64,000 bases of DNA from Parapedobacter soli (GCF_025460835.1 NZ_JAMXAY010000001.1:62001-126000); one strand, 5' to 3'. Positions 35,140 to 45,398 are shown, numbered from the stretch's first letter. Notes: generated by a model from the letters alone, not told the origin. Numbers and translations: made by a program.

Positions 35140-36075
35140 ATGGAGAAAAAAGCAAAGATATACATTGCGGGCCACCGTGGGATGGTGGGGTCGGCTATCC
35201 ACCGGAAACTGCAGGCCCTGGGGTATGATAACCTGCTGCTGCGAACCTCCGGTGAACTGGACCTACGCAACCAACAGGCGGTGGCAGATTTTTTCGCTGC
35301 CGAACAACCCGAGTATGTATTCCTGGCAGCTGCTAAGGTGGGTGGTATATGGGCAAACAACACCCTCCGTGCCGACTTCCTCTACGAAAACCTGGCGATA
35401 CAAAACAACGTGATACACCAAGCATACGTACAGGGTGTGAAAAAACTGATGTTCCTCGGGTCGAGCTGCATCTACCCGAAGCTAGCGCCACAGCCCATCA
35501 AAGAGGAGTATCTCCTCACAGGCCTGTTAGAACCTACCAACGAACCCTATGCCATTGCAAAAATAGCGGGCATCAAACTGTGCGAAGCCTATCACGATCA
35601 ATACGGCTGTAATTTCATATCAGTGATGCCCACCAACCTATATGGATACCGCGACAACTACCACCCCGAGCACTCGCATGTATTGCCGGCATTGATACGG
35701 CGGTTCCACGAGGCCAAGACAGCCAATCAACCGGTAGTAACGGTTTGGGGCAGCGGCACCCCAAGGCGCGAATTCCTGTTTGCAGATGATTTGGCCGATG
35801 CCTGTGTGTTTTTGATGGAGAATTACGACAACCCGTCACTGATAAATATCGGCATGGGAGAGGACCTTTCCATCAAGGAGCTGGCCATGCTGGTCAAATC
35901 TGTGGTAGGCTATGAAGGCGAGTTGGTGTTTGACCGATCGAAGCCCGACGGCACACCGCGGAAGCTGATGGACGTAAGTAAATTACACAAGTTGGGTTGG
36001 CGCCACACCACACCGCTGGAGGCAGGTATCAGGATGGTTTACGACGACTTTGTAGCTAACTGCGCTAATCAGTAG
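35140..36075 (+). CDS. fcl: GDP-L-fucose synthase
   Basis: This enzyme epimerises and reduces GDP-4-keto-6-deoxy-D-mannose to GDP-L-fucose with NADPH, supplying fucose for surface glycans. The 311-residue protein is an extended short-chain dehydrogenase: GHRGMVGSA at 11-19 binds the nucleotide, and the catalytic set is Ser108/109 in LGSSCIYP with Tyr137 and Lys141 in EPYAIAK. The C-terminal [16 protein letters not shown] is typical. No gmd (GDP-mannose dehydratase) is adjacent. Its last seven bases overlap the end of the convergent envelope gene. Confidence 0.95.
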   Translation: MEKKAKIYIAGHRGMVGSAIHRKLQALGYDNLLLRTSGELDLRNQQAVADFFAAEQPEYVFLAAAKVGGIWANNTLRADFLYENLAIQNNVIHQAYVQGVKKLMFLGSSCIYPKLAPQPIKEEYLLTGLLEPTNEPYAIAKIAGIKLCEAYHDQYGCNFISVMPTNLYGYRDNYHPEHSHVLPALIRRFHEAKTANQPVVTVWGSGTPRREFLFADDLADACVFLMENYDNPSLINIGMGEDLSIKELAMLVKSVVGYEGELVFDRSKPDGTPRKLMDVSKLHKLGWRHTTPLEAGIRMVYDDFVANCANQ

Positions 36076-36533
36076 GTTTCGCTATCCGGCGGAATGCCAT
36101 AGTCGTTGTGGCGCGGCCGCTTGCGGCGCTTGGCCGCCGGCCGGATAAAGTCGGCCACTTTACTGATGACGCCGGCCACGGTATCTTTATTGAGTGCACC
36201 GGCCGCCTGCTGGGAAAGTAGCGTAACCAACGCCCGCTTGAGGAAACCAGCCTTCCGCAAAAAAAAGCGGTTGAGAACCACCGGCAGCCCGATACGCAAC
36301 CCCCGGCTCAGCCAGTCTTCATCTTTATGTTTCTCAAAAAGCCCTTTGGCGATACCGGCACCGGGCACCCAGGTGGCGAGCGACTTGACAAAGCGCACCG
36401 GTGCAGCCACTTTTTCACTCAAAAGCCGGTACTGATCGGAGAGATAGCTCTCTTGTTCCTTGGCAAGCGTATTGAGGCGGGCTATTTCGAGCCGCAGATC
36501 TCCTAGATTCTTAATCTTGCTTTCCTTCCTCAT
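36069..36533 (-). CDS. uncharacterised protein of the YtxH/holin-like trio
   Basis: A 154-residue protein I do not recognise by name. The N-terminus is a charged, probably coiled-coil segment ([19 protein letters not shown]); the middle has a hydrophobic stretch ([21 protein letters not shown]); the tail is very basic ([11 protein letters not shown]). It overlaps the end of the preceding holin-like gene by 23 bases, so it is the third gene of a conserved Bacteroidota envelope trio. The pattern is reminiscent of YqjK beside YqjD and YqjE in other bacteria. Function unknown. Confidence 0.65.
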   Translation of the reverse strand: MRKESKIKNLGDLRLEIARLNTLAKEQESYLSDQYRLLSEKVAAPVRFVKSLATWVPGAGIAKGLFEKHKDEDWLSRGLRIGLPVVLNRFFLRKAGFLKRALVTLLSQQAAGALNKDTVAGVISKVADFIRPAAKRRKRPRHNDYGIPPDSETY

Positions 36534-36897
36534 CGTCTTCGTCTATTTCGTCATTCCATTTTTGCAGAAAACGCTTGATGGAAAGGTTCATGAAAAAACG
36601 TTCCAACGGCTGTTCAAAAGCCGATACAACAACAATCAGCAACAAAAATATCCCGCCAGTAACCAAGAACCCCAGCGCAGAGCTCCCTAATAGTTCACTC
36701 AGGAAAAACCCCAGAGCCAAACTCAGATAGAAAACCACGAATAACAAGAGTATCCCTTTAAGTCCATCGGTGGCCAAGCTCGCAACCAAGCGGGAAGAGC
36801 GCTCGACAAACTTCAACTTAGCCAGTTTGATCCGTGTATCGATATACTCTTTGCTTTTTCGAAATGTCCCGTTTATTGAAAATTTTTTTTCCTCCAT
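36511..36897 (-). CDS. holin-like (DUF1469/YqjE-type) membrane protein
   Basis: A 128-residue inner-membrane protein with two adjacent helices (LKGILLLFVVFYLSLALGFF and SSALGFLVTGGIFLLLIVVV) between charged ends. This is the layout of the phage-holin-family 3/YqjE group, which in cellular genomes is not a lysis gene but an envelope protein of unknown role. It follows the YtxH gene by 108 bases and overlaps the next gene. No phage genes are nearby. Confidence 0.75.
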   Translation of the reverse strand: MEEKKFSINGTFRKSKEYIDTRIKLAKLKFVERSSRLVASLATDGLKGILLLFVVFYLSLALGFFLSELLGSSALGFLVTGGIFLLLIVVVSAFEQPLERFFMNLSIKRFLQKWNDEIDEDDEEGKQD

Positions 36898-37005
36898 CTG
36901 GTTTTGGCCAAGGGTCTATGTTTACCGGTAAATGCCTCCTTTTACCGAGGGCATTTTCCGAATGCTATGCCATACTATGGCTTAGGGCGGAGCCCCTTTC
37001 TATAT

Positions 37006-37275
37006 TCAGGCGTGTTCTTCCAGGGCTTCCTCCACCGCGCCTTCATGTTTGTTGACTTTGGTTTTCACGGCGGCAACAATCTTCTCCTTGAAGTCATTAA
37101 GGTGGTCCAACTGCTCAGCGGTACGCTCTTTCAGGGCATCGCCAAGATCCTTGAGAGAGTCGTTTAATTTCTCACGGGTTTCGGAGCCTTTGTCTGGCGC
37201 AAACAAAATACCCAATGCGGCGCCCGCGGCCAAACCTGTCAACAATGCTGCTACCACTTTTGCGTTATCATTCAT
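37006..37275 (-). CDS. YtxH-domain protein
   Basis: A small 89-residue protein with the YtxH pattern: a glycine-rich membrane segment (AALLTGLAAGAALGILFAPDKGSETR) followed by an amphipathic helical tail (LNDSLKDLGDALKERTAEQL). YtxH proteins are stress-associated and membrane-anchored in other bacteria. It is the first gene of the minus-strand envelope trio. The upstream gap 37276-37533 is AT-rich and shows no matching promoter on the minus strand. Confidence 0.85.
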   Translation of the reverse strand: MNDNAKVVAALLTGLAAGAALGILFAPDKGSETREKLNDSLKDLGDALKERTAEQLDHLNDFKEKIVAAVKTKVNKHEGAVEEALEEHA

Positions 37276-37533
37276 AATTACTGTATTTTTATATATTGAA
37301 CAATCTACGATTAACCACAGGGCCCAGCCCTATGCAGTCCTGTTAAATATACAAACAAATACACAAATCGTTTGCCAAAAACCAAAAAAATGAAAGGAAA
37401 AGGGATTTTGAAGCATGAGCGGATACCCACAACGGGGTATTTTAGTTATAGCCGGCCCATCAGTTGTGAATATGGCATAAATATTGCACCGTACTTCCGC
37501 GACGTAGCATCGTAGTATCTATGATAATTTAGC

Positions 37534-37541
37534 TATCTTTG
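37534..37541 (+). promoter_or_regulatory. -7 element of the WecA-type gene
   Basis: TATCTTTG, a perfect -7 element, lies 33 bases before ATG 37575. The predicted start near 37548 is downstream of an in-frame TTG at 37539, ruling that longer start out. Confidence 0.6.
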
Positions 37542-37574
37542 CCGCGTTGCGTTTGGACGAACACGCTAATCTAT

Positions 37575-38759
37575 ATGGTAGAGATCTACTTATTGTTTTT
37601 TTCATTCCTGTTCGCTTGCATCATCACCCTCTATGCGGTGCCATCATTAATTAAGCTGGCATACAAAAAGCGCCTGTTTGATGACCCTGCACTTGAAGAA
37701 AGGAAAATCCACAGATACCGCACACCCAACCTGGGTGGCATAGCAGTGCTCACCTCATTTGCGTTTACAGCGTGCCTGTGCATACCGGGCAATATCTTGC
37801 CTTACGCCAACTATATCTTTGCATCGGGGTTACTGATTTTCTCCGTGGGTCTCAAAGACGACCTCGCCGCGCTAAACCCCTACAAGAAATTCCTCGGCCA
37901 AACCATAACCGCGCTGATTGTGGTTTATTTTGCTGATATCCGACTTACCAGCTTTTACGGTGTGTTCGGCATCTATGATATCCACCCCGTGGTGAGCTAT
38001 CCGTTTACAAGCCTGCTCATCGTATTCATCATCAATGCATTCAACCTCATTGACGGCATCAACGGCTTATTGGGCAGCGTGAGCATCATCGTAACGCTTA
38101 CTTTCGGCTATATTTTCTTCCGGATGGAAGAGTATGGCTTGGCCATATTGGCTTTCAGCATGGCTGGCTCAGTGCTGGGGTTTCTCCGGTACAACTTGGG
38201 CAAGGCACGCATATTTATGGGCGATGCAGGAGCGTACACCATCGGCTTCATCGTTTCCGTACTAGCTATCCAGTTTATCGAACTGAATAAACCGAGTGAA
38301 GCAACAGCATTGGTCGATTCGTTCAGCCGGGCGGTCCCCGCAGTAGCGATAGCAGTCCTGATCATCCCGATTTTCGATACGCTGCGCGTGATCGTGATCC
38401 GTTTGGCACAGGGAAAATCGCCTTTCATGGCCGACCGCAATCACCTGCACCACCGATTGCTCGATACCGGCATGAACCACACACAGGCAACCCTGGTGCT
38501 TTCAGCATTCAACATCCTGATGATCGGAACAGCCCTGTCTTTCCAGTTCATCGGCACGGTGGAACTCCTCATCCTGATCGGCCTAGCAGCACTGCTGATG
38601 AACACCATGCTGTGGCTCTATGACGTGCGCCAGGTAATCGTACGCTCGCAGTCGCTTGTGGCGGAAGACAACAACGAACCATACCCGCTTCGCGACCATG
38701 CCCGCGAAGTGGCCGAAGAAGCCCTGCAGCAATACGAGGAGAAACAGCACCAGAACTAA
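37575..38759 (+). CDS. WecA/MraY-family undecaprenyl-phosphate sugar-1-phosphate transferase
   Basis: An inner-membrane enzyme of 394 residues with about ten helices that starts surface-polysaccharide synthesis by moving a HexNAc-1-phosphate (probably GlcNAc) from UDP to undecaprenyl phosphate. Family motifs are HRYRTPNLGGIAVL, GLKDDLAALNPYKKFLGQ (Asp pair for Mg2+), INAFNLIDGINGLLG, FMGDAGAYTIGF, and the HxxHR-like NHLHHRLLDTG. The C-terminal 60 residues form a charged cytoplasmic tail. Which sugar is used cannot be told from the sequence. Confidence 0.92.
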   Translation: MVEIYLLFFSFLFACIITLYAVPSLIKLAYKKRLFDDPALEERKIHRYRTPNLGGIAVLTSFAFTACLCIPGNILPYANYIFASGLLIFSVGLKDDLAALNPYKKFLGQTITALIVVYFADIRLTSFYGVFGIYDIHPVVSYPFTSLLIVFIINAFNLIDGINGLLGSVSIIVTLTFGYIFFRMEEYGLAILAFSMAGSVLGFLRYNLGKARIFMGDAGAYTIGFIVSVLAIQFIELNKPSEATALVDSFSRAVPAVAIAVLIIPIFDTLRVIVIRLAQGKSPFMADRNHLHHRLLDTGMNHTQATLVLSAFNILMIGTALSFQFIGTVELLILIGLAALLMNTMLWLYDVRQVIVRSQSLVAEDNNEPYPLRDHAREVAEEALQQYEEKQHQN

Positions 38760-38899
38760 CCGGGATTTGTGCGTTTCGTATAGACATTTTATAAGCTTCC
38801 CAAACATATTCATCCATCTTTAAACCGGCAGCGAAGGGATCGGGAAAGACTTGCTTTTTGAGCAAACTTTCCCTAAGTTAGCGGAAATTGCTTCCGCCT

Positions 38900-40438
38900 A
38901 TGCTGATTAAAACCTATGGAAGTGCCGTTTACGGCATTGAAGCTACAACAATAACCATCGAAGTGAACATCACCGGTGGCACTCGCTATTATATCGTAGG
39001 ATTGCCCGATAATGCGGTAAAGGAAAGCCTGCAACGGGTAGAAAGTGCCCTGACGGCAGCCGGGAAACGTATGCCACGGCAGAAGATCGTGGTTAACCTG
39101 GCACCAGCCGACATCCGAAAGGAAGGCTCTGCTTATGACCTGGCCATTGCCATGGGTATCTTGGCAGCATCCAATCAACTGGAAACTCCGGCACTGGCCG
39201 ACTTTCTGATGCTCGGCGAGCTATCGCTCGACGGCGGCATACAACCAATCAAAGGTGTACTGCCAATTGCGCTGCAAGCCGCTCGCGACGGCTTCAAGGG
39301 GCTCATCCTCCCCCATGCCAATGCGCGTGAAGCCGCCGCCGTGACCGGCCTGCGGGTATATGGTGTCCGCCACATCAGGGAGGCTATCGACTTCATGGAA
39401 GGAAAGCAGCCGTTACATAGTGAGGCTATCGACATCGATAAGGCTTTCCTCGATCAGATAGATAATTACGATACTGATTTTGCCGATGTGCAAGGACAGG
39501 AAAACATCAAGCGCGCCCTGGAGATTGCCGCCGCCGGCGGCCATAATGTGCTGCTGATCGGCCCTCCCGGATCGGGCAAAACCATGCTGGCCAAACGCCT
39601 GCCTACCATCCTGCCACCCCTGAGCCTGGACGAGTCGCTGGAGACAACCAAAATCCACTCGGTGGCGGGCACACTCGGCGCCACCGCATCACTGATGACC
39701 ACACGCCCCTTCCGTGCGCCGCATCATACCATCAGTGATGTCGCTTTGGTGGGTGGCGGGGCAAACCCCAAACCCGGAGAGATCTCTTTGGCCCACAACG
39801 GGGTGCTGTTTCTGGATGAACTGCCCGAGTTTAAGCGGTCCGTGCTGGAAGTGATGCGCCAACCGCTGGAGTCGCGCCAAATCACCATATCACGTGCCCG
39901 GTTTTCGGTAGACTATCCGGCAAGCTTCATCCTTGTGGCCGCCATGAATCCGTGTCCATGCGGCTTCCATAACCACCCACAGAAAACCTGCGTATGCCCC
40001 CCTGGCACGGTGCAGAAATACCTCCACAAAATATCGGGGCCATTGCTAGACCGTATCGACCTGCATGTGGAAGTAACACCGGTAGAGTTCCAAGCGCTGG
40101 CATCGCAGCACACCTCCGAGCCAAGCAGCGCTATACGGCGTCGCGTGATGGCGGCCCGTGGCCAGCAGGCCCGGCGGTTTGAGAACGAACCAGCCATCCA
40201 CTGCAATGCGCAAATGAACTCCCGGCAGGTCCGCGGGTGGTGCCGGATCGACGAAAATGGTCAAGCGCTACTGAAAACAGCGATGGAACGGCTCGGCCTC
40301 TCGGCCAGGGCGTACGACCGTATCCTGCGGGTATCACGCACCATCGCTGACATGGAGGCGTGTGCCGACATCCGGCCCGAGCATGTGGCCGAAGCCATCC
40401 AGTTCCGCAGCCTCGACCGCGAAAATTGGGCAGAGTAA
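38900..40438 (+). CDS. comM: YifB/ComM-family Mg-chelatase-like AAA+ ATPase
   Basis: A cytoplasmic AAA+ protein of 512 residues. The N-terminal Lon-protease-like domain (LIKTYGSAVYGIEA, GLPDNAVKESLQRVESAL) precedes the Mg-chelatase AAA+ core with Walker A LIGPPGSGKTMLA near 222 and sensor segments VLFLDELPEF and NPCPCGF. A C-terminal domain follows, with LSARAYDRILRVSRTIAD. In naturally competent bacteria ComM drives branch migration during transformation; in others its role is open. ATG 38900 was taken over an upstream TTG. It abuts the convergent peptidase gene without a gap. Confidence 0.9.
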   Translation: MLIKTYGSAVYGIEATTITIEVNITGGTRYYIVGLPDNAVKESLQRVESALTAAGKRMPRQKIVVNLAPADIRKEGSAYDLAIAMGILAASNQLETPALADFLMLGELSLDGGIQPIKGVLPIALQAARDGFKGLILPHANAREAAAVTGLRVYGVRHIREAIDFMEGKQPLHSEAIDIDKAFLDQIDNYDTDFADVQGQENIKRALEIAAAGGHNVLLIGPPGSGKTMLAKRLPTILPPLSLDESLETTKIHSVAGTLGATASLMTTRPFRAPHHTISDVALVGGGANPKPGEISLAHNGVLFLDELPEFKRSVLEVMRQPLESRQITISRARFSVDYPASFILVAAMNPCPCGFHNHPQKTCVCPPGTVQKYLHKISGPLLDRIDLHVEVTPVEFQALASQHTSEPSSAIRRRVMAARGQQARRFENEPAIHCNAQMNSRQVRGWCRIDENGQALLKTAMERLGLSARAYDRILRVSRTIADMEACADIRPEHVAEAIQFRSLDRENWAE

Positions 40439-42817
40439 CTAATTGGTTAGCCGCGTCTCAAACAGCTTCAATATACGCTTATACTCATCGGTCCAACTGC
40501 TGGGTTCTACAAAACCGTGGTCTTCTACCGGATAGACGGCCAACTCCCAATTGTCTTTACCTAACTCGATAAGCCGCTGGCTGAGCCGTACGATATCCTG
40601 GAAGTGAACATTCACATCAACCATGCCATGGCACATGAGCAAGTGACCCCGCAGGCCCTCGGCGAAGTAAATGGGCGACGAGCGGCGATAGGCTATGGGG
40701 TCTGTAACAGGCTCATTGAGGATATTCGATGTGTACCCATGGTTATAATGTGCCCAGTCGGTGACGGAACGCAGTGCCGCACCAGCGGCAAAAATGCTGG
40801 GTTCATTAAATAGAGCCATCAGTGTGATGAAGCCTCCGTAGGAGCCACCATAGATACCGATATTCTTAGCGTTGACGCCATATTTCTCAACCAATAGCCG
40901 GGCACCGTCAACTTGGTCACTAAGATCCTTGCCACCCATGTGGCGGTAAATGCCGGTACGGTGGTCGCGACCATAACCGGAGCTGCCTGTATAGTCGATA
41001 TCAAGCACCGTATAACCGAGATCGGCCAACAAGTTATGGAATAGGTACTCCCTGAAATATTGGCTCCACCAGTAATGCACATTCTGCAGATAGCCGGCAC
41101 CATGTACGAAAATAACAGCTGGCCTGCCTGGCTTAGGGTTGGCTGGCTGGTATAGCCGGGCGTATATTTCATCACCATGGCGGTTGTTGAAGGTAATAAC
41201 CTCCGGCTCACGCCAAGGGTATGATTTAAACTCTTCAGTAAGCGACTCGGTAACCTGAACCGTCTCGGCGCCGGGCTTATTCTCCTGCAGGTATAGTTCC
41301 CAAGGCTTATTGCTATAGGAATACCGGATGGCTAGCCATTTCTCATCGGGCGACAGCAGGGCCTCGTTGCCGCCGTCTGTGGCGGTAAGCTGTACGGGAG
41401 TGCCTCCGGCAGCGGGCAGCCGATAGTAGTGGGTGATGCCGGGGTGTTGGATATTAGCAGTGAAGTAAAACTGCTTGCGGTCGGCCGACAGCTGGAGGTC
41501 GCTCACCTCCCAGTTGCCATCGGTAAGCTGCTCCGTCGTACCAGTATGCACATTGGCGCGGTACAGGTGGGAGTACCCGGAGGCTTCACTTTGAAAATAG
41601 ATAGACTCATCATCTATCCATCCCAGGATGCCACCACCCCACGCCCCCCCGATTCCGGGGCCGGCAATCCACGCCTCATCGCGCTGGCGGTCTATTAAGT
41701 GTAGGCTACCCGTAGCGGCATCCAGCCGCATGATCCACCGGTCTTTGTGGTCGGCCGCCGTCACAGTAACTACCGCATCGGTGCCGGCATCGTTCCATAC
41801 CAGCCTGCCTATGGTTACAAGGCGGTCCTGCGGATCGGCCAGTAACTTCGCTTTCGCCTCGGGGTAGTCATCCCAGAAATCAGGCAGGTCCCGAAGCCCG
41901 GGAATGGCCGCAGTGCCTACCTGGTACACCGTGTCGCGCTGGCGATCGTAGAGGTAAGTTTCGGAGGTAGGCAAGGGATTGCCCACTTTTGTCCGGGCAG
42001 GGATATCTTCTGTATAGCCCGATCCGGTAACGTAATTGGGCACAATGGTGCTGGTATTGTTTTCTGCACGTTTGGTAAGGCGGTAGCTGATGTAGCGGCC
42101 ATCCGGGCTGACCTGCTGCATGGACAGCATCGCACTGCCCACGTTGATACGCTTCGGATGTCCTTGGGGCTCATTGGCCCGCTGGCGGGCCTCCCGTAGG
42201 GAATCGCGGTATTGACGCGTCTGCAACACCTCGAAAAGGCCCAGCTGGTCATGCTCCAGCCACGCGTTCTGCTCAGTTTCCGGCTTGCGTTGCCCGTTGC
42301 GCGGGCCACCATCGCCGCGCGCTTCGCTCACAAAGTTGCTCAGTTGTGTCCACTCACCACCATCAAGTGACACCGAAAACAGATTGTCGCCCTGTTGGAA
42401 GAAAACACGTGTGCCATCGTGGTTGAAACGAGGGTTGCTCTCCCGCTGGACGGTGTTGGCCAGCCGCATCTCAACACCAGACTTGACCTCACGTACATAG
42501 AGGTCGCCGCCGCGCTCAAAGACCACTCGCTTTCGATCGGGACTGTATGTATATTGACGGACCACCATCAGGCGGGCAGCGTCATCAACCCGCTGGGGAG
42601 CGGGAGCCCCAGGCGTGATACGGTATAACGACGACTCTTCTTCTGCTTCGGGATTCCAATTGAAATACAACACCCCATCGGCACCCCAAAAGGCACCATC
42701 GGGGGATGTCCCGATCCATTTCGGGTCGCGCATGATGTAATCGACCGTTAGCGTAGATTGCTGCGCATAAGACAGCTGCAAGCCGATGAAGGCGAGAGAA
42801 AGTAGTATCTTGTACAT
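40439..42817 (-). CDS. S9-family prolyl oligopeptidase/DPP-like serine peptidase
   Basis: An exported serine peptidase of 792 residues. The signal peptide starts at ATG 42817 (MYKILLSLAFIGLQLSYAQ); the longer frame adds no sensible N-terminus. A WD40-like beta-propeller (roughly 30-540, with repeated DGxWxxxxL blades) precedes the alpha/beta-hydrolase domain. The triad is Ser659 in YGGSYGGF, Asp734 in HGMVDVNVHF and His767 in VEDHGF. Such enzymes trim oligopeptides in the periplasm. The SGLT-type symporter gene is upstream on the same strand with an 85-base gap; no functional link is evident. Confidence 0.92.
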   Translation of the reverse strand: MYKILLSLAFIGLQLSYAQQSTLTVDYIMRDPKWIGTSPDGAFWGADGVLYFNWNPEAEEESSLYRITPGAPAPQRVDDAARLMVVRQYTYSPDRKRVVFERGGDLYVREVKSGVEMRLANTVQRESNPRFNHDGTRVFFQQGDNLFSVSLDGGEWTQLSNFVSEARGDGGPRNGQRKPETEQNAWLEHDQLGLFEVLQTRQYRDSLREARQRANEPQGHPKRINVGSAMLSMQQVSPDGRYISYRLTKRAENNTSTIVPNYVTGSGYTEDIPARTKVGNPLPTSETYLYDRQRDTVYQVGTAAIPGLRDLPDFWDDYPEAKAKLLADPQDRLVTIGRLVWNDAGTDAVVTVTAADHKDRWIMRLDAATGSLHLIDRQRDEAWIAGPGIGGAWGGGILGWIDDESIYFQSEASGYSHLYRANVHTGTTEQLTDGNWEVSDLQLSADRKQFYFTANIQHPGITHYYRLPAAGGTPVQLTATDGGNEALLSPDEKWLAIRYSYSNKPWELYLQENKPGAETVQVTESLTEEFKSYPWREPEVITFNNRHGDEIYARLYQPANPKPGRPAVIFVHGAGYLQNVHYWWSQYFREYLFHNLLADLGYTVLDIDYTGSSGYGRDHRTGIYRHMGGKDLSDQVDGARLLVEKYGVNAKNIGIYGGSYGGFITLMALFNEPSIFAAGAALRSVTDWAHYNHGYTSNILNEPVTDPIAYRRSSPIYFAEGLRGHLLMCHGMVDVNVHFQDIVRLSQRLIELGKDNWELAVYPVEDHGFVEPSSWTDEYKRILKLFETRLTN

Positions 42818-42902
42818 GGCCTTTGATTCGCGTGTTAACAATCAACAGCTAATGTACTTACTTTTTGCCATACCATGGCGTAACAATTTGGAAACCCTCC
42901 GC

Positions 42903-44570
42903 CTACCAGAATATGGTATAGATCGCTACCAACAGGCCAACGATGATGACGGTGCCGACAAGGAAGCCGGGGTGTACCTTGAACATACCGCGATCTACTT
43001 CCAGCCCTTTCGGTACCACCCCACGCCTGTTTTCGATGATGCTGATAAGCCACATCCCCAAAACACAGAACACGAATACAATACCCATACGGTCCAGGAA
43101 CGGAATCTCATAGACACCAGCCGTATTGGGCACGGCGAAGCCAATGGTATAAAGCGACGAAAGGTCGACCCACTCGGGCAGGAATTTTAAGATGACCGAT
43201 AAGGCAAACCCGCCAATGGTGGCAAACAACGCCGCATTGGAAGTAGCTTTCTTCCAGAAAAAGCCAAGGATGAACATCGCAAAGATACCCGGCGACACGA
43301 AACCGGTATACTCCTGGATATACTGGAACCCGCCTTTTTCGATACCCAAATGGGGTGCGATGATGACAGCCAGGATCATGGTGACGATGATGGTAACCTT
43401 ACCGGTATTGACCAGCTTGCGCTCACTGGCTTCCTTGTTGAATATCTTCTTATAGATATCCAGCGAAAAGATGGTGGCAATACTATTGGACTTGCCGGCC
43501 AGCGAGGCTACCACAGCAGCGGTAAGCGCAGCGAACGCGAGCCCCTTCAGCCCAACAGGTAGCAGGTTAAGCAAAACCGGATAAGCCCTATCGGAACGCA
43601 CGACACCGGCTTCGAGCATCTCTTGCTGGAAGAACCCTTCTTGATAAAGCACGTAAGCCGCAATACCAGGCAGAACCACGATAACAGGCATCAGCATTTT
43701 GAGGAACGCGGCAAACATAATACCGTTACGGGCCGTCTTGAGGTCCGCCCCCAATGCCCGCTGGGTGATGTATTGGTTACACCCCCAGTAATTCAGGTTA
43801 ACGATCCACATACCCCCTATCAGCACCGATAGGCCTGGGAGGCTGATGTAATGTTCTTGCGTTTTGTCAAAAATCATGTCGAAATGCGACGGTGCATTCT
43901 GATGCAACAGGCCGAGACCATTGAGTACACCACTGCTGCCGAAATGGTCGGCAACCATATTCAACGCGAGGTATGTGGTGGCGAGCCCGCCGAGTATAAG
44001 CACCAGCACCTGGATTACGTCGGTGTAGCCGATTACCTTCATACCCCCCAACGTAATGAAAATGGCGAAAATGGCAATACCATACATACACACCGTGAAA
44101 TTGATGCCCGATATGGCCGATACGGCCAAAGCCCCTAAGAAAAGGATAGACGTGAGGTTGACGACGATATACAGCAGTAGCCAAAACACGGCCATGATGG
44201 TACTTACCGTACCATTATACCGCTGGTTGAGGAACTGCGGCATGGTATAAATCTTATTTTTAAGGTATACCGGGATGAAAAATACCGCTACGATAATCAA
44301 CGTGGCCGCGGCAAGCCACTCATAGGCGGCAATGGCCAACCCCAATTTAAAGCCATCACCGCTCATACCGATAAACTGTTCGGCCGAAATATTGGAGGCA
44401 ATCAGCGATGCTCCGATAGCCCACCAAGTGAGCGACCCCTCAGCAAGGAAATAATCCTTGGTACTGGTTTCCTTAGACTTCTTGCGGTAATAAATCCAAA
44501 GGCCATATCCCGCAATGATAACGAAATAACAGAGAAAGACGATATAATCTGAAGTTGCTAAGGTTTTCAT
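42903..44570 (-). CDS. SSS-family Na+/sugar symporter (SGLT type)
   Basis: An inner-membrane sodium:solute symporter of 555 residues with about 14 helices. It has the vSGLT-like features DYFLAEGSLTWWAIGASLIASNISAEQFIGMSGDGF-type start region (about 40-75), GGMKVIGYTDVIQVLVLILGG, and WGCNQYITQRALGA. This is the hexose-transporting branch, distinct from the symporter in the inositol operon. ATG 44570 (MKTLATSDYIVF) was chosen; the frame extends to 44624. Sugar specificity cannot be read directly. Confidence 0.9.
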   Translation of the reverse strand: MKTLATSDYIVFLCYFVIIAGYGLWIYYRKKSKETSTKDYFLAEGSLTWWAIGASLIASNISAEQFIGMSGDGFKLGLAIAAYEWLAAATLIIVAVFFIPVYLKNKIYTMPQFLNQRYNGTVSTIMAVFWLLLYIVVNLTSILFLGALAVSAISGINFTVCMYGIAIFAIFITLGGMKVIGYTDVIQVLVLILGGLATTYLALNMVADHFGSSGVLNGLGLLHQNAPSHFDMIFDKTQEHYISLPGLSVLIGGMWIVNLNYWGCNQYITQRALGADLKTARNGIMFAAFLKMLMPVIVVLPGIAAYVLYQEGFFQQEMLEAGVVRSDRAYPVLLNLLPVGLKGLAFAALTAAVVASLAGKSNSIATIFSLDIYKKIFNKEASERKLVNTGKVTIIVTMILAVIIAPHLGIEKGGFQYIQEYTGFVSPGIFAMFILGFFWKKATSNAALFATIGGFALSVILKFLPEWVDLSSLYTIGFAVPNTAGVYEIPFLDRMGIVFVFCVLGMWLISIIENRRGVVPKGLEVDRGMFKVHPGFLVGTVIIVGLLVAIYTIFW

Positions 44571-44731
44571 TATGCTTCCTATACAAATAAGTCTATAAAC
44601 AGGGCTAATGTAAATATTAATCACATAAAATCAATATTGTTAACCATTTTTTGGCATTATATCGCACCAAACAAAGCACAAGAGGCTGATTTTGAAATCA
44701 TTAAAAGGTGTTAAAAAAACACTAAGCACCG

Positions 44732-45355
44732 TTACGAAAACTGCCCGATAAAATAGGATATAATATTCGGGTAGAGTAAGATGGTGAACAATAGCCCGAA
44801 GACAGCCCCGTAAAAATGTGCGTCGTGGTTGATACCGTCGCGCGCGTTCTTAGACGCCCATACGCAATACCCCAAATAGAGGAAGGCAAACAGCCAAGCC
44901 GGCATGGGAATAACAAAGAAGATACCGAGCATCGTTTTGGGTTGGAACAGGATGAAGCTGAACAATACGGCACTGATTGCACCCGACGCCCCAAGGCTGT
45001 AATAATTAGGGTTTTCGCGCTCCTTAAACACGGTACGCACATCACTCAGTACAAGGCCGAGGATATAAAGCAAGGCAAAATGGATATGCCCCCATGGACT
45101 CAGGCTAACAAATATGGATTCAAGGGCGAAGCCGAAGAAGTAAAACGTAAGCATGTTGAACAGCAGGTGTGTCCAATCGCGGTGGATAAGGCCACTGGTT
45201 AAAAGTGTATATACGTGGCGCCCGCGGCTGACACTATAGGGATGGAGCATAAACCTACCGAATAGATGGTGGTTTGAAAACGTGTAGATACTGGTAACGA
45301 TGGTAATGGCAAATATGATGCTGGCCACCGGCGTCTGGATCAGATATTCTTTCAT
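44732..45355 (-). CDS. rhomboid-family intramembrane serine protease
   Basis: A 207-residue membrane protein with six helices. Rhomboid features are RHVYTLLTSGLIHRDWTHLLFNMLTFYFFG near 45-75, the nucleophile Ser124 in LGASGAISAV and His180 in DAHFYGAVFG. It would cut transmembrane substrates within the bilayer; no substrate is known. An open frame extends 130 codons upstream into the radical-SAM gene, but that part is a frame shadow with no helix or signal, so ATG 45355 (MKEYLIQTPVAS) is used. It lies 43 bases after the radical-SAM stop, perhaps co-transcribed. Confidence 0.9.
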   Translation of the reverse strand: MKEYLIQTPVASIIFAITIVTSIYTFSNHHLFGRFMLHPYSVSRGRHVYTLLTSGLIHRDWTHLLFNMLTFYFFGFALESIFVSLSPWGHIHFALLYILGLVLSDVRTVFKERENPNYYSLGASGAISAVLFSFILFQPKTMLGIFFVIPMPAWLFAFLYLGYCVWASKNARDGINHDAHFYGAVFGLLFTILLYPNIISYFIGQFS

Positions 45356-45398
45356 CCTATTGGGTTCAGCTGCCGAAAGTAAGAAAAAAAAACGGCCG

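Noticed and set aside
36511-36897. A phage holin gene, suggesting a prophage.
   Set aside because: No other phage gene is present; the protein belongs to the cellular YqjE-like group and sits in a conserved envelope trio.
37365-37376. AAATCGTTTGCC before the YtxH gene, matching the core of the nagB-side operator.
   Set aside because: It is a single half-matching copy at an unrelated gene in AT-rich DNA; probably chance.
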